Notes under the pieces: generated by a model | What the model was told of the DNA's origin: nothing | Database searches by the model: none | What the model saw: the letters and a program-made list of their open reading frames with translations, nothing else | Part shown: one piece after another, positions 52,028 to 61,088 of the stretch | Numbering within the stretch: position 1 is the stretch's first letter | Layout: each line of letters starts with the position of its first letter | Program-made: the position numbers and the translations under genes | Source: Roseiarcus sp963726105 | GTDB taxonomy: Bacteria > Pseudomonadota > Alphaproteobacteria > Rhizobiales > Beijerinckiaceae | Reading direction: 5' to 3' | DNA length: 64,000 nt | Assembly (NCBI GenBank): GCA_963726105.1 | Contig: CAVSBJ010000005.1 | Coordinates: forward strand, 112,749 to 176,748

Positions 52028-52980
52028 AGCTTTCTCAGCGCGACTTCTTCAATTCTATGGCTCGCTCCCTTGGTCAGGAGCAAATCGGCGCGCGGCCGGG
52101 TCGGCAGGATATTCTCGTGCAGGTTGACGAGATTGATGCGCCGCCAGATCGAGCGCGCCGTCGCCTCGGCCTCCGCGTCGTTGAGGTCGGCATATTGGCG
52201 GAAATAACTGCGCGGATCTCGGAACGCCGTCGTCCGCAAGCTCATGAAGCGTTCGATGTACCATTGCTCCAGCAACGTGGTCTCGGCGTCCAGGAAGATC
52301 GAGAAATCGAAAAAGTCGGAGACGAACGGAATCTCTTTGCCGTCGCGAGGCAGCCGGTTCGGCAGCAGGACGTTGATGCCCTCGAAAATGAGAATGTCGG
52401 GTCGATCGACGACGATCGATTCGTCTTTCACGATGTCGTAGGTGATATGCGAATAGACCGGAGCGGCGACACTGCGCTGCCCCGCCTTTACCGAGGAAAG
52501 AAAGCGAAGGACGGCCGTCCCGTCGTAGCTCTCGGGAAAGCCCTTGCGATCCATGATGCCCAATCGGATCAGTTCGGCATTGGGACGCAAAAAGCCGTCG
52601 GTGGTGACGAGCTGCACCTGGGGCGTATTCGGCCAGCGGGTCAGCAGGGCTTGCAGCACCCGTGCTGTTGTCGATTTGCCGGCAGCGACCGATCCGGCGA
52701 TCCCGATGATGTAGGGCACTTTGCCATCGGTCGCGCCAAGAAAGCGCTGCGTCGCCTTGAACAACCCTTGCGTCGCCGCAACGTAGAGCGCGAGCAATCG
52801 CGACAGCGGCAGATAAATGGCGACGACCTCGTCGAGCGAGATCGGATCGTGAGTCGACTGCAGCTTGCGCAGATCGTCGATGGTCAAAGTCAGCTGGGTG
52901 TCGGCGCGCAGCTGCGCCCATTCCTCGCGGGTGAAGCGGCGAAACGGGGACTCGAGCGATTGAAGTCCAACGCAATTCAT
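52024..52980 (-). CDS. coaA: Pantothenate kinase type I
   Basis: This 318-aa kinase performs the first step of CoA synthesis. The P-loop is GIAGSVAAGKSTTARVLQAL, the substrate region is LVTTDGFLRPNAELIRLGIM, and IFEGINVLLPNRLPRDGKEI, HENILPTRPRADLLLTKG complete the family pattern. It follows hisE after 46 nt, an order conserved in Hyphomicrobiales (hisE-coaA), and overlaps the TraB/GumN gene. Confidence 0.96.
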   Translation of the reverse strand: MNCVGLQSLESPFRRFTREEWAQLRADTQLTLTIDDLRKLQSTHDPISLDEVVAIYLPLSRLLALYVAATQGLFKATQRFLGATDGKVPYIIGIAGSVAAGKSTTARVLQALLTRWPNTPQVQLVTTDGFLRPNAELIRLGIMDRKGFPESYDGTAVLRFLSSVKAGQRSVAAPVYSHITYDIVKDESIVVDRPDILIFEGINVLLPNRLPRDGKEIPFVSDFFDFSIFLDAETTLLEQWYIERFMSLRTTAFRDPRSYFRQYADLNDAEAEATARSIWRRINLVNLHENILPTRPRADLLLTKGASHRIEEVALRKL

Positions 52981-53026
52981 CAGAACTCTCTCACTCGGGC
53001 CAGTCGGCCCACGCTTGGCGGGGCGC

Positions 53027-53368
53027 TCACTTCGTCCGGGACGCTTTTTCCTGATGCCCGCTTTGCTTTGACCTTTTGCCCAATTCGTTCATCACCGACG
53101 ACAACGCTATTCCCCGCACGCGGAGAACGACGAGCAGGTGGTAGAGAACATCGGCCGCCTCCGCGCGGACGGCGGTCTCGTCCAGGGCTGCGGCGGCGAT
53201 TGCGAATTCGACCGCTTCCTCGCCGAATTTGCGGGCGCAATGGGCTGCCCCCTTATCGATGAGGCTGCGGGTATAGGAAATCTCCGCGCTTGTCCCGGCG
53301 CGCTGGTCTATTGTTCGCGCAAGTTCGTCCAGCGTGAACATCGCGTCTGCCCTGTCTTTCTCGCCCAT
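53027..53368 (-). CDS. hisE: Phosphoribosyl-ATP pyrophosphatase
   Basis: This 113-aa MazG-like enzyme catalyses step 2 of histidine biosynthesis. It shows SYTRSLIDKGAAHCARKFGE and the acidic metal-binding helix pair EEAVEFAIAAAALDETAVRA, then EAADVLYHLLVVLRVRG. The ATG at 53368 is preceded by AAAGGCG; an internal ATG at 53341 is a shorter option. In relatives hisA and hisF lie just upstream; here a tRNA gene does, so the his cluster is split. Confidence 0.94.
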   Translation of the reverse strand: MGEKDRADAMFTLDELARTIDQRAGTSAEISYTRSLIDKGAAHCARKFGEEAVEFAIAAAALDETAVRAEAADVLYHLLVVLRVRGIALSSVMNELGKRSKQSGHQEKASRTK

Positions 53369-53487
53369 CGCGCCTTTATCTCTCGCCGCGTCGGCCGCCG
53401 CAACAGGAGGCGAGCGGCTGTTCGCGGCGTCGAGCGCTGCTTGACTTGGCTCTCGCGGGGGCCATAAAGCATGCCCAATCTGAGGCG

Positions 53488-53562
53488 GGGCGATTAGCTC
53501 AGCGGTAGAGCACTCCCTTCACACGGGAGGGGTCGCAGGTTCGATCCCTGCATCGCCCACCA
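53488..53562 (+). tRNA. tRNA-Val (CAC)
   Basis: A complete cloverleaf: acceptor GGGCGAT pairs with ATCGCCC and the CCA end is encoded (53560-53562). The D arm holds AGCTCAGCGGTAGAGC. The anticodon stem CTCCC/GGGAG encloses loop TTCACAC with anticodon CAC. The T arm is GCAGGTTCGATCCCTGC. It borders the mobile-element zone on its 3' side, a common insertion target for integrative elements, though no duplicated tRNA end was found. Confidence 0.96.
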
Positions 53563-53633
53563 TCTAGTCCGGGCAAACTAACTCGGTGTCCGGGTCGACG
53601 GAAATCCACGCGATTCCCGTCGGTTAGTGAGGG

Positions 53634-53771
53634 ATGTCCTGGTCTGCGGGTCAGAATAAGCCCGTTCTCCCGCCTTCCACGCCTGAATCCGCCCGCCAGT
53701 CTCAGCCGGAAAAATTCCGTTTCCCGGACCATGAGATGGAAAGGCTGGAGGCAAAGGCCCACACTCGCTAA
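53634..53771 (+). CDS. Possible 45-aa protein, unknown
   Basis: A short plus-strand frame encodes MSWSAGQNKPVLPPSTPESA, then RQSQPEKFRFPDHEMERLEA and KAHTR before a TAA. The hydrophilic N-terminal half and charged C-terminal helix look protein-like, but no family was recognised and the GAGGG before ATG is closer than usual. It lies between tRNA-Val and the serine recombinase. It could be a small element gene or chance. Confidence 0.3.
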   Translation: MSWSAGQNKPVLPPSTPESARQSQPEKFRFPDHEMERLEAKAHTR

Positions 53772-53829
53772 GTCGGTCGCACGAGAAGGGTTTGCAGCGC
53801 GTGGATAGCCACGATCAGTCGAGTTCAGC

Positions 53830-55221
53830 CTATGCCTGAATCGGCTCTCGCAGTCCGAGGGCGCCCCATTGGTCGGACCAGAGCATTGGCAACTCAGTCA
53901 GGCGCTTGACGCTGAACGCACGCGGGAGCCGACCGTCCATAGCGGCTTCCGCCAGGACGGGGGAGAGAAAAGCCAGCGACAGCGTCATCCGGATCGAGCG
54001 CTCGCTTCTGCCCTCGCGGACGGCCAGCGACTCGATGCTCTGGCTGGGGTCGGACAGGAGTTCGTCGAGCCAGCGATGAGCGGCTCGGAGAGCTTTGACA
54101 AAACCATCTCGCGCCTTTGTCCGCATTGCACGCGTGGATGGTTCGTCGACGCCCTGGATGATCTCGCGGCGTCGACGCGAGGACGTCCGAGTCCAGGGGA
54201 GCGTCAATAGGCGATCGTGCCCTTCGCTGACGATGGACTCGTTGAGAACAATTTCGATCCGCGTCGCACCGACCGTGACGCGCTCGATGGCGTTTCGGAC
54301 ATCGTTCCCAATCAGCGGGTCTGTTGGTGGGCGCCGAGTCTGTTCGCGCTGCGCGCTCGTGACACCGCAGTCGAGGAATCCGCGATTGATGGGGTGATCT
54401 GCGATCGCGCTCTCCTGACCCGTCAAATACGTCCCGACTGCGCGCGAAACCCGGTCTTCGATCTCTGCAGCGGGAATGCGCACGATCGATCCAGCCTCTT
54501 CCTTGCCTCCCGACAACGCCGCGCGTGACACATAGTATCGCCAGCGCCGCCCCCGCTTGGACGCATGGCTAGCCCCCATCCTGTTTCCGCGATCGTCGTA
54601 CAGCTTGCTCGCGAGGAAGGAATGATCGCCGGTCTGGGCCGCGCGCCGTTTCTGCGTTTGGCGTTCGAGCCTTTGCTGTACAAGCTCCCAGGTCATCAGG
54701 TCGATGATCGCCGGATGAAGGCCGTCGTGGATCAGCCCTTTGTGGCGCAGCCGTCCGACATAGATCGGGTTCGATAGGATCCAGTACAGATGGCCGCGCG
54801 AGATCGGGACGCCGCCGGTCCTTCTGCCGGTTCTGCTCGTCCGAACTGGCGAGCGAACGTTCTCGGTGTCGAGAGCGGTCTTGAGGCGCACGCTGCCGGT
54901 TTCAAGATAACGACGAAAGAGAGCGTGGACGAACTCGGCTTCGTCTTCGACGACGTGGAGAGCGCGGTCTTCGACCCGGTAGCCGAGCGGAACCGCGCCG
55001 CCCATCCAGATGCCCTTGCGCTTTGAGGCGGCGACCTTGTCGCGGATTCGCTCGCCGGTGATCTCCCGCTCGAACTGCGCGAAGGACAGAAGCATGTTGA
55101 GGGTGAGCCTTCCCATGCTGGTGGTGGTGTTGAAGGCCTGGGTGACCGAGATGAAGGAGACGCCGTGGGCATCGAACAGCTCGACCAGTTTGGCGAAGTC
55201 GGCAAGTGATCGCGTCAGCCG
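53830..55221 (-). pseudogene. Large serine recombinase, 5'-truncated
   Basis: The sequence reads RLTRSLADFAKLVELFDAHG, then VSFISVTQAFNTTTSMGRLT and NMLLSFAQFEREITGERIRD, the second half of the resolvase catalytic domain. It continues through a recombinase domain, GHLYWILSNPIYVGRLRHKG and a zinc-ribbon/coiled-coil end. Homology stops at 55221; two codons further is a stop, then the IS5 element. About 75 N-terminal residues, including the Ser nucleophile, are missing and are not found beyond the insertion sequence, so a deletion accompanied the insertion. An internal start at 55116 could make a 428-aa DNA-binding product without catalysis. Confidence 0.85.
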
Positions 55222-55234
55222 GCATTGTCACACC

Positions 55235-56117
55235 TAGGCCGTGTGGACGAATTTTCGACAGATGATGTTTTTGGGATTCCCGCGGTGAATCAGGCATGAT
55301 TCATAGGACTCCGACCGAATCAGGGGCCGGGGTCCATGTCGACAAAGATGGATGAGAACGATTGGGCGCACACGCTTGCGGTGTTCCGGGCCTGCCTGCC
55401 TCGGCGTGGACGGAGGGCCGAGGACGATCGCCGCTTCCTCGAGGCGCTTCATTTTTTCACCGTCGAGAACGTTCGCTGGCGCGCGCTGCCGGAGCGCTTC
55501 GGTCATTGGAACAGCGTGTGGAAGCGCTTCGATCGCTTGAGCAAGGCTGGCGTCTTCGAGGCCTTCTTCGACACGCTCGCGTCCATGAGTTCCACGGCGC
55601 ATCTCCTTCAGATGTTCGAACTCGACCACCGTGCGCGCTCATGTCTCGGCGGCCGGAGCAAAGGGGGGCAAGAAGGCCAGGCGCTCGGGCGCTCGCGTGG
55701 CGGCTTCACCACGAAAATCCACGCAAAATCGGACGCCTCCGGCGACATCATCGCCTTCGACCTGACCGGCGGCGAAGCCCCCGACGGGCGTCACTTCGAA
55801 ACCCTGCTCGATATCGGGCCCGACATTCAGCCGCGCGCCGTCATCTGCGACAAAGGCTACGCCAGCAAGGCCAACCGGGACGCCGCGAGAGCGCGCGGCG
55901 TCGCTCCGGTCATCCCGCACAAGGCGAACGAAAAGAACAAGCCGGCCTTCTTCGCACGAACGCTCTACAAAGCCCGCGCCCGCATCGAGCAGGGCGTCGG
56001 ACGGCTCAAGCGCTTCAAGCGGGTCGCGCTACGCTGCGAAAAGACCGCCCAAAACTTCAGATCGATCGTCAGCTTCGCCGCCGGCCTATGCTTGATCAAA
56101 TTCGTCCACACGACCCA
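55235..56117 (+). mobile_element. IS5-family insertion sequence
   Basis: An element of about 880 bp is bounded by 18-bp inverted repeats GGCCGTGTGGACGAATTT (55237-55254) and its complement with one mismatch (56098-56115), extending 2-3 bp outwards. It contains a single complete transposase gene. No clear target duplication is visible, which fits the idea that DNA next to it was deleted: the recombinase 5' end is gone on one side and the efp 3' end begins just beyond the other. Confidence 0.85.
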
Positions 56118-56121
56118 GTGA
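55336..56121 (+). CDS. IS5-family transposase
   Basis: This 261-aa DDE transposase is in one open frame. It starts MSTKMDENDWAHTLAVFRAC and has the RSRGGFTTKIHAKSDASGD region with the first Asp nearby, PRAVICDKGYASKANRDAAR with the second Asp, and ARIEQGVGRLKRFKRVALRC with the catalytic Glu in the Y-(2)-R-(3)-E-(6)-K-like motif. The final codons FVHTTQ and stop run through the right inverted repeat. It looks intact and could be active. Confidence 0.92.
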   Translation: MSTKMDENDWAHTLAVFRACLPRRGRRAEDDRRFLEALHFFTVENVRWRALPERFGHWNSVWKRFDRLSKAGVFEAFFDTLASMSSTAHLLQMFELDHRARSCLGGRSKGGQEGQALGRSRGGFTTKIHAKSDASGDIIAFDLTGGEAPDGRHFETLLDIGPDIQPRAVICDKGYASKANRDAARARGVAPVIPHKANEKNKPAFFARTLYKARARIEQGVGRLKRFKRVALRCEKTAQNFRSIVSFAAGLCLIKFVHTTQ

Positions 56122-56133
56122 TTTCTCGATCCG

Positions 56134-56703
56134 TCAGTCCTTCGCCCGTTCAACGTAGCTTCCGTCATCGGTTTGAATGATGATCCGAACGCCAATTGCG
56201 ATATGAGGTGGAACCATGACTCGAGCGCCGTTAGCGAGTCTCGCCGGCTTATACGAAGACGAAGCGGTCTGGCCCTTCATCGCTGGTTCGGTTTCGGTGA
56301 CTTCCAAAGTGACGCGGGGCGGCAATTGAATGCCGACCGGGGTCGAGTTGAATATCGATAATATGACCTTCATACCCTCCTGAAGCCATTGGGCTTGGTC
56401 CCCGATCACCTCAGCAGAAACTTGAATTTGGTCGTAGGTGCTGGCATTCATGAAATGGTAGCCATCGGCGTCCGCATAAAGGAAGTCAAAATCATCGTCC
56501 TCGACGAACGCGCGTTCCACCTGCTCTGTGGTCTTAAATCGATCTGTAACCTTAACCCCATCGGAAAGGCGGCGCATGTCGATCTGAGTTGTTGGAGTTC
56601 CTTTGCCCGGGTGAAAGCTTTCCGCAAAAAGAACTACGCACAGCTGGCCATCTTCTCGTTCGATAATATTTCCTTTGCGGATTGAGCTTGCGATAACTCT
56701 CAC
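56134..56703 (-). CDS. efp: Elongation factor P
   Basis: This 189-aa EF-P relieves ribosome stalling at proline stretches. The N-terminal KOW-like domain (MRVIASSIRKGNIIEREDGQ) has the loop ESFHPGKGTPTTQIDMRRLS with the Lys that EpmA modifies, followed by two OB domains ending ATPase-free in the conserved VPPHIAIGVRIIIQTDDGSY. The start is GTG at 56703 with AGAGGAT. It diverges from epmA. The 3' end lies 17 nt from the IS5 element. Base composition is less GC-rich than in the housekeeping genes further left. Confidence 0.95.
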   Translation of the reverse strand: MRVIASSIRKGNIIEREDGQLCVVLFAESFHPGKGTPTTQIDMRRLSDGVKVTDRFKTTEQVERAFVEDDDFDFLYADADGYHFMNASTYDQIQVSAEVIGDQAQWLQEGMKVILSIFNSTPVGIQLPPRVTLEVTETEPAMKGQTASSSYKPARLANGARVMVPPHIAIGVRIIIQTDDGSYVERAKD

Positions 56704-56859
56704 GTTTTATCCTCTGAAACTGAAGGTATGTTTCGCCCTCAAGATTGTTGGCGTTGTTGACTGCAGATTGGCAACTATGACCAGAAGCATCCGAATTTTT
56801 GAGCCGAAGGCCGGACAGGATCCACCTCAACCCTGGCTCGTCGCGCGCCGCGGTCACTC

Positions 56860-57942
56860 TTGAACACGTCCGTGATCCGACCTTTTTGGAGCAAAGCTCG
56901 ATATGCCGAACGGCACGACAGGTTGCTCACCCGAGCGCGGGTGTTGACTTCCGTGCGGCGTTGGTTCTGTGCCAGACGTTTCATCGAAGTGCAACCCGCC
57001 GCCCTCCAGGCTTCGCCTGGAAATGAAACGCATGTGCATGGATTCAAAACCGCACTAATTTCGCCTGACGGGTCGCCGCACGACGTCTATCTGCATACCT
57101 CACCAGAATTTGCGATGAAAAAGCTGCTAACGGCGGGGGAGCGGCAAATCTTTTCACTGACTAGCGTCTTCCGCAATCGCGAGCGAACGGCCTTGCATGC
57201 GCCCGAGTTTGCTATGTTGGAGTGGTACCGGGCACATGCGTCGTTGGAGCAAGTCATGGAAGACTGCGCTGCGGTAATCGCGCTCGCCGCTCATATCGCC
57301 GGAGCGAAGGTGTTTGCATATCGTGGTCGGGAGACAAGTCCATTCGCCCCGCCGGAGCGGATAATGGTGCGAGATGCGTTTCGGCGCTATGCCGACATCG
57401 ACATTTACAACAGCTTATCGACGAGCGGTCATGCAGATACCGAAGCGTTTGCCCGACAAGCGGCGAATCGCGGTATTCGGGTCGCACCTGATGATGACTG
57501 GTCGGACATCTTCAGCCGGGTCCTCGCCGAACGCGTCGAGCCCAATCTAGGTATCGGGAGACCTACTGTCCTATATGCCTATCCAATAAGCGAGGCGGCG
57601 CTCGCTCAGGTAAGCTCCGATGATTTGCGCATTGCTGAGCGCTTCGAATTCTATTGCTGCGGCGTCGAGTTGGCTAACGCTTTCCATGAGCTGCGCGATC
57701 CCGTTGAACAACGGCAGCGGTTTGGATCAAGCACGGAGAAACAGCGGCGTATTTTCGGCGCTTCTCAGCCCATCGACGAGGATTTGCTCGCAGCCCTGGC
57801 GGATATGCCAGATGCAAGTGGCGTCGCGCTCGGCTTCGACCGGCTAATAATGCTGGCGACCGGCGCTAAATGGGTTGAGTCCGTCCAATGGACTCCAGTT
57901 TTCGATCCAGCCAGCAATGCCAATGATAAATTCGCTCTTTGA
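56860..57942 (+). CDS. epmA: EF-P lysine aminoacylase EpmA (GenX)
   Basis: This 360-aa class II synthetase paralogue attaches beta-lysine to EF-P. It has the catalytic core only: FIEVQPAALQASPGNETHVH, motif 2 YLHTSPEFAMKKLLTAGERQ, then FRNRERTALHAPEFAMLEWY, and motif 3 ASGVALGFDRLIMLATGA. It has no anticodon-binding domain. The TTG at 56860 begins the frame; GTG at 56872 is an alternative. It diverges from efp. The lysine 2,3-aminomutase partner epmB, usually next, is absent; an IS630 fragment and an integrase follow. Confidence 0.93.
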   Translation: MNTSVIRPFWSKARYAERHDRLLTRARVLTSVRRWFCARRFIEVQPAALQASPGNETHVHGFKTALISPDGSPHDVYLHTSPEFAMKKLLTAGERQIFSLTSVFRNRERTALHAPEFAMLEWYRAHASLEQVMEDCAAVIALAAHIAGAKVFAYRGRETSPFAPPERIMVRDAFRRYADIDIYNSLSTSGHADTEAFARQAANRGIRVAPDDDWSDIFSRVLAERVEPNLGIGRPTVLYAYPISEAALAQVSSDDLRIAERFEFYCCGVELANAFHELRDPVEQRQRFGSSTEKQRRIFGASQPIDEDLLAALADMPDASGVALGFDRLIMLATGAKWVESVQWTPVFDPASNANDKFAL

Positions 57943-58166
57943 CCGCTAGCACCACGGTGCGGATCCGTGAGAAGTGCACCCTCATGAATGCTCGCTTCCC
58001 TTCGGGGCTTGATGCTCGATATGGCAAACCGATATCCGTCCCTCGCTCAAAGGGCGGATTATACCAATGGTCCTAGAGCGGGCTGCTTTTGGCTAGAGTC
58101 GAGGTTGGGATTCCCGAATCAGTTGCGTTCTGATTCAACCTGTTGGCTGGGCGGAGGCCAGCAGGG

Positions 58167-58871
58167 ATGCCGAAGCCTTATTCGCAAGACTTGCGTGATC
58201 GGGTGATTGACGCGGTGGAGAGGGGTGAGATGAGCCGGCGGGCCGCGGCGCTACGCGATCAGCGAATCTGTGGCTAGCAAATGGCTTGAGCGCGTTGAAC
58301 GGGATGGCTCGCGAGAGCCTGTCGGGCACGGCGGCCACCGGGCGTCCAAGCTGATGCCACATCGTGATTTTCTGCAAGCCGCGCGGACCGAGAAGACCGA
58401 CATTACGCTTCAGGCTCTGTGCGATCGCCTTTCGGCCGAGCGAGGGGTCAAAGCCGACACCTCGATGATGAGCCGCTTCTTTCGCAAGATTGGCGTGACG
58501 TTTAAAAAAAAGACCCTCGTCGCGCGCGAGCGGATCGTGCGGACATAAGCCGCCATCGCGCGCGCTGGCGCGCTTACCAGGGCCGCATCGATCCCAGGCG
58601 ATTGGTGTTCATCGACGAGACGTGGACCAAGACCAACATGACCCGGCTTCGCGGCTGGGCGCCGAAGGGAGAGCGCCTCGTCGACAAGGTCCCGCAGGGC
58701 AAGTGGAAGACCGCGACGTTCCTTGCCGCTCTTCGCAATGACCGCATCGATGCGCCCTGCCTGTTCGACGGCCCGATCAACGGCGAACGCTTCCGCGCCT
58801 ATGTCGAGCAGTTCCTCGTCCCGACCCTCAAGCCGGGCGACGCTGTGATCCTCGAGAACGACGGTTCTTGA
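58167..58871 (+). pseudogene. IS630-family transposase fragment
   Basis: Three pieces in two frames match an IS630 transposase: MPKPYSQDLRDRVIDAVERG, then VASKWLERVERDGSREPVGH (after a shift near 58260), then GRIDPRRLVFIDETWTKTNM with the first DDE Asp (after a shift near 58550). The frame ends at PGDAVILENDGS, just where the second Asp-containing motif should continue, so the last 80 or so residues are missing. Frameshifts plus 3' truncation make this dead. The truncation point abuts the integrase module. Confidence 0.88.
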
Positions 58872-59009
58872 CCGCTAACATTCATAACCGACCGCTAAAG
58901 CTGTGAAATGTGGAATAATTACAAGAAATAGCTGACCGCAACCGACCGGTTGCAATCGCCCCAAATCGCGTTTACGAGTAAGTGCACTTCTGTAAGCGAG
59001 AGGGCGAAA

Positions 59010-60135
59010 ATGGGAAAATTGACAGCACGCGCGGTTAGCCACAGCAAACCGGGACGAATTGGCGATGGAGAGGGGCTGTGGCTCGAGACATCACCCACCT
59101 CAAACGCAGATGGCTCATTCGCTACTCGCGTCCGGGTGGGGCCGGCGTCACTGAAACGGCGATTGGATCTGCCACCTACATGTCGCTGGCAGAAGCGCGC
59201 GAAGCCGCCTTCGAGTTCAAGCGCAATCTGGGACGTGGAATCTTGCCCGTTCGCAAGGCGACGTTTGGCGCGGTTGCATGACGATGTTCTGGAGGCGAAG
59301 TCAGCGCGATTCAAGACCGGAAGCCAGACCGCCCGTCATTGGGTGAAGTGGCTCACCTACTGCAAGCCCCTCAGCGACCACGACGTTGGCGCTATAGGGG
59401 TGGAAGAGGTCTTGAACCTCCTCAAGCCCCTGTATCGAACAAAGCCCGCTGCTGCCGATGGTGTGCGGTCTGTGATGGAGGCCGTGTTCTCGGCAGCGAA
59501 GGTTCGAGGCCTTCGCGCTGGCGACAACCCAGCTGTATGGCGCAACAATCTCGACCATGTGCTGCCGCGCCGCCCCCAGCTGGTCAATGGGCATCATTTC
59601 GCCATGCCCTATGGGGAGGTGGCGTCGTTCATGCGGGTCCTGGAACAGCAGGGTGGTGTCGTTTCACGCGCCTTCCGTTTCGTCGTTTTGACCGCACTGA
59701 GAAAGAATGAGGTGCTCGGCCTTCGAGTGGTCCGATATCGCTGGCGACGTGCTGACAATCCCCGCCGTGCGAATGAAGCAGGGCAAAGAGCATCGGGTGC
59801 CGTTGTCACCCGCTGCCTTGGCGATCCTGGAGGAGCAACGCGCTCCTGGCGTTTCAGGCGACCTCGTCTTTCCCTCCCCCTACAAGCAGGAGCAAGCGAT
59901 CAATCTCTCGGCGATGAATGACATGCTGGGGCGAATGGCGATTAAGGCGACGGTGCATGGCTTCCGCTCGTCCTTCTCAGACTGGGCGAATGACACCACC
60001 GACTATGGCAGCAACGTCATCGAGGCCTGTCTGGCTCACTCGCTGGGACAGGTAGAGCGCGCCTATCGTCGTGGTGACGCTTTGGAGAAGCGCCGAGCCC
60101 TGATGAACGAGTGGGCGAGCTATATCACAAGTTGA
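59010..60135 (+). pseudogene. P4-type tyrosine integrase, three frameshifts
   Basis: The coding content is a complete tyrosine recombinase in shifting frames: MGKLTARAVSHSKPGRIGDG with GLWL (DUF4102-like arm-binding domain), RRWLIRYSRPGGAGVTETAI in a second frame, and VMEAVFSAAKVRGLRAGDNP with RFVVLTALRKNEVLGL (first catalytic Arg) back in the first. WSDIAGDVLTIPAVRMKQGK, ATVHGFRSSFSDWANDTTDY (His and second Arg) and ACLAHSLGQVERAYRRGDAL (His and Tyr) follow in the third. All catalytic residues survive, so decay by small indels is recent or the indels are assembly errors. GAGAGGGC precedes the ATG. Confidence 0.87.
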
Positions 60136-60509
60136 ACGCGCCAGAATGATTAACATGTTAAAGCAATTCCATAAGGTTTTTGCTTGATGCAATCAACCGT
60201 TAACAATACCGATAATAAGTCGTATTGGTGTAAGTCTGGTCGAGCACCATTTTTCATGTGATCCAGAATCTCGTTCATCTATCCTTAGGATCCCTTTCCA
60301 AATTCACAAGACACGAATTGTGTGGTGAACATCGGCGGTTGTATCGCACGTCACAAAGCAACCTCAGGATCTGGTTTGGAAAACGAATAAGGAATTATTT
60401 CGCTCAGAAAGTATTCGCAAGCGTTCGACTCGCTTGCATCTGTTGACGGCTCATCAGCGAGTCGTCCATTTTACCGTTGGCACCAAAGGCCCGGAGTGGA
60501 GACAAACCA
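60136..60509. other. AT-rich leader region of the integrated element
   Basis: No gene was found in about 370 bp. Three symmetric features occur: a perfect 12-bp palindrome TTAACATGTTAA (60150-60161), a weaker dyad around CAATAC/GTATTG (about 60202-60225), and the long inverted repeat at 60426-60464. CCGGAGTGGAG before 60510 is the ribosome binding site of the next gene. Base composition drops sharply in GC from here to the window end. Confidence 0.5.
60426..60464 (+). promoter_or_regulatory. Inverted repeat around a putative -35 box
   Basis: CGACTCGCT (60426-60434) and AGCGAGTCG (60456-60464) are perfect 9-bp inverted arms 21 nt apart, centre-to-centre three DNA turns. TTGACG (60443-60448), a good -35 element, lies between them, with a poor CATTTT -10 some 17 nt on. 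This looks like an operator for a dimeric or looping regulator controlling the gene at 60510. Confidence 0.4.
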
Positions 60510-60770
60510 ATGACGAAAACACCAAACGATCCCAATGATTCCCCAAAGAAAAAACCAATCGACCACCTGCGTGATCAGGAGAAAGCCGACAAACGGTATT
60601 GGCTAAAACCTGACGAAGCTTGTGCTTTGATCCGTTGTGGCAAGACTAGACTTTGGACGCTTCGGAACAAAGGCCTTGTTGATAGCTGCCTGGATGGCGC
60701 TCGGCGGAAATACGTCGCGGCGAGCATCTATTCTTACATGGCCCAAAGCTCAGGGAGGGCGGGGGGATGA
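60510..60770 (+). CDS. Small helix-turn-helix protein, excisionase-like
   Basis: This 86-aa protein has a charged N-terminal tail and then a MerR/excisionase-type winged helix: YWLKPDEACALIRCGKTRLW and TLRNKGLVDSCLDGARRKYV, ending in an ASIYSYMA helix. Such proteins regulate or bend DNA for integrases of P4-like elements. The ATG follows CCGGAGTGGAGAC. It ends in an ATGA overlap with the next frame. The assignment as excisionase or repressor is by fold and position. Confidence 0.65.
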   Translation: MTKTPNDPNDSPKKKPIDHLRDQEKADKRYWLKPDEACALIRCGKTRLWTLRNKGLVDSCLDGARRKYVAASIYSYMAQSSGRAGG

Positions 60771-60964
60771 ACGAACAGTCAGAGATATCGATACCGGCTA
60801 CCCTGAGGCGACGATATCGACCGCAGAAAAGGCACCGGTTTTATAGGGTCACGTTTACGGCTCACGTTAGCCATAGCAGCCTCGCCGACCTGTGCGAGGG
60901 CTTAGTGAACGGGTCCCGTGGTCACAGTCACAACCGCAAGCTACGTGTGGAACAGGCTCGGTGA
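60767..60964 (+). CDS. Small hypothetical protein
   Basis: This 65-aa frame starts within the stop of the preceding gene (ATGA) and encodes a basic protein: MNEQSEISIPATLRRRYRPQ, KRHRFYRVTFTAHVSHSSLA, ending HNRKLRVEQAR. The overlap argues for translation with its neighbour. No family was recognised. It is followed by a terminator hairpin, so it would be the last gene of this short transcript. Confidence 0.45.
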   Translation: MNEQSEISIPATLRRRYRPQKRHRFYRVTFTAHVSHSSLADLCEGLVNGSRGHSHNRKLRVEQAR

Positions 60965-60981
60965 CCTGCTAGTCATCCATT

Positions 60982-61013
60982 GCCACCATCCTGCCTGGGA
61001 TGGTGGCTTTATT
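60982..61013 (+). terminator. Rho-independent terminator
   Basis: GCCACCATCC and its complement GGATGGTGGC form a 10-bp stem with a loop of about 5-6 nt (TGCCTG), followed at once by CTTTATT, a short U-rich tail in RNA. It lies 18 nt after the stop of the preceding small gene. This closes the 60510-60964 transcript before the next promoter. Confidence 0.8.
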
Positions 61014-61088
61014 GTCCTGTATGGTCGATATACTGACAATCTTTGTTGCCACGACGTAATATATTTGCGAGTGGTATACTATACGGTA

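Noticed and set aside
53543..60240. A duplicated tRNA-Val 3' end as attachment site of the integrase or recombinase
   Set aside because: The T-arm/acceptor sequence GCAGGTTCGATCCCTGC was not found again in the window, so no attL/attR pair can be claimed.
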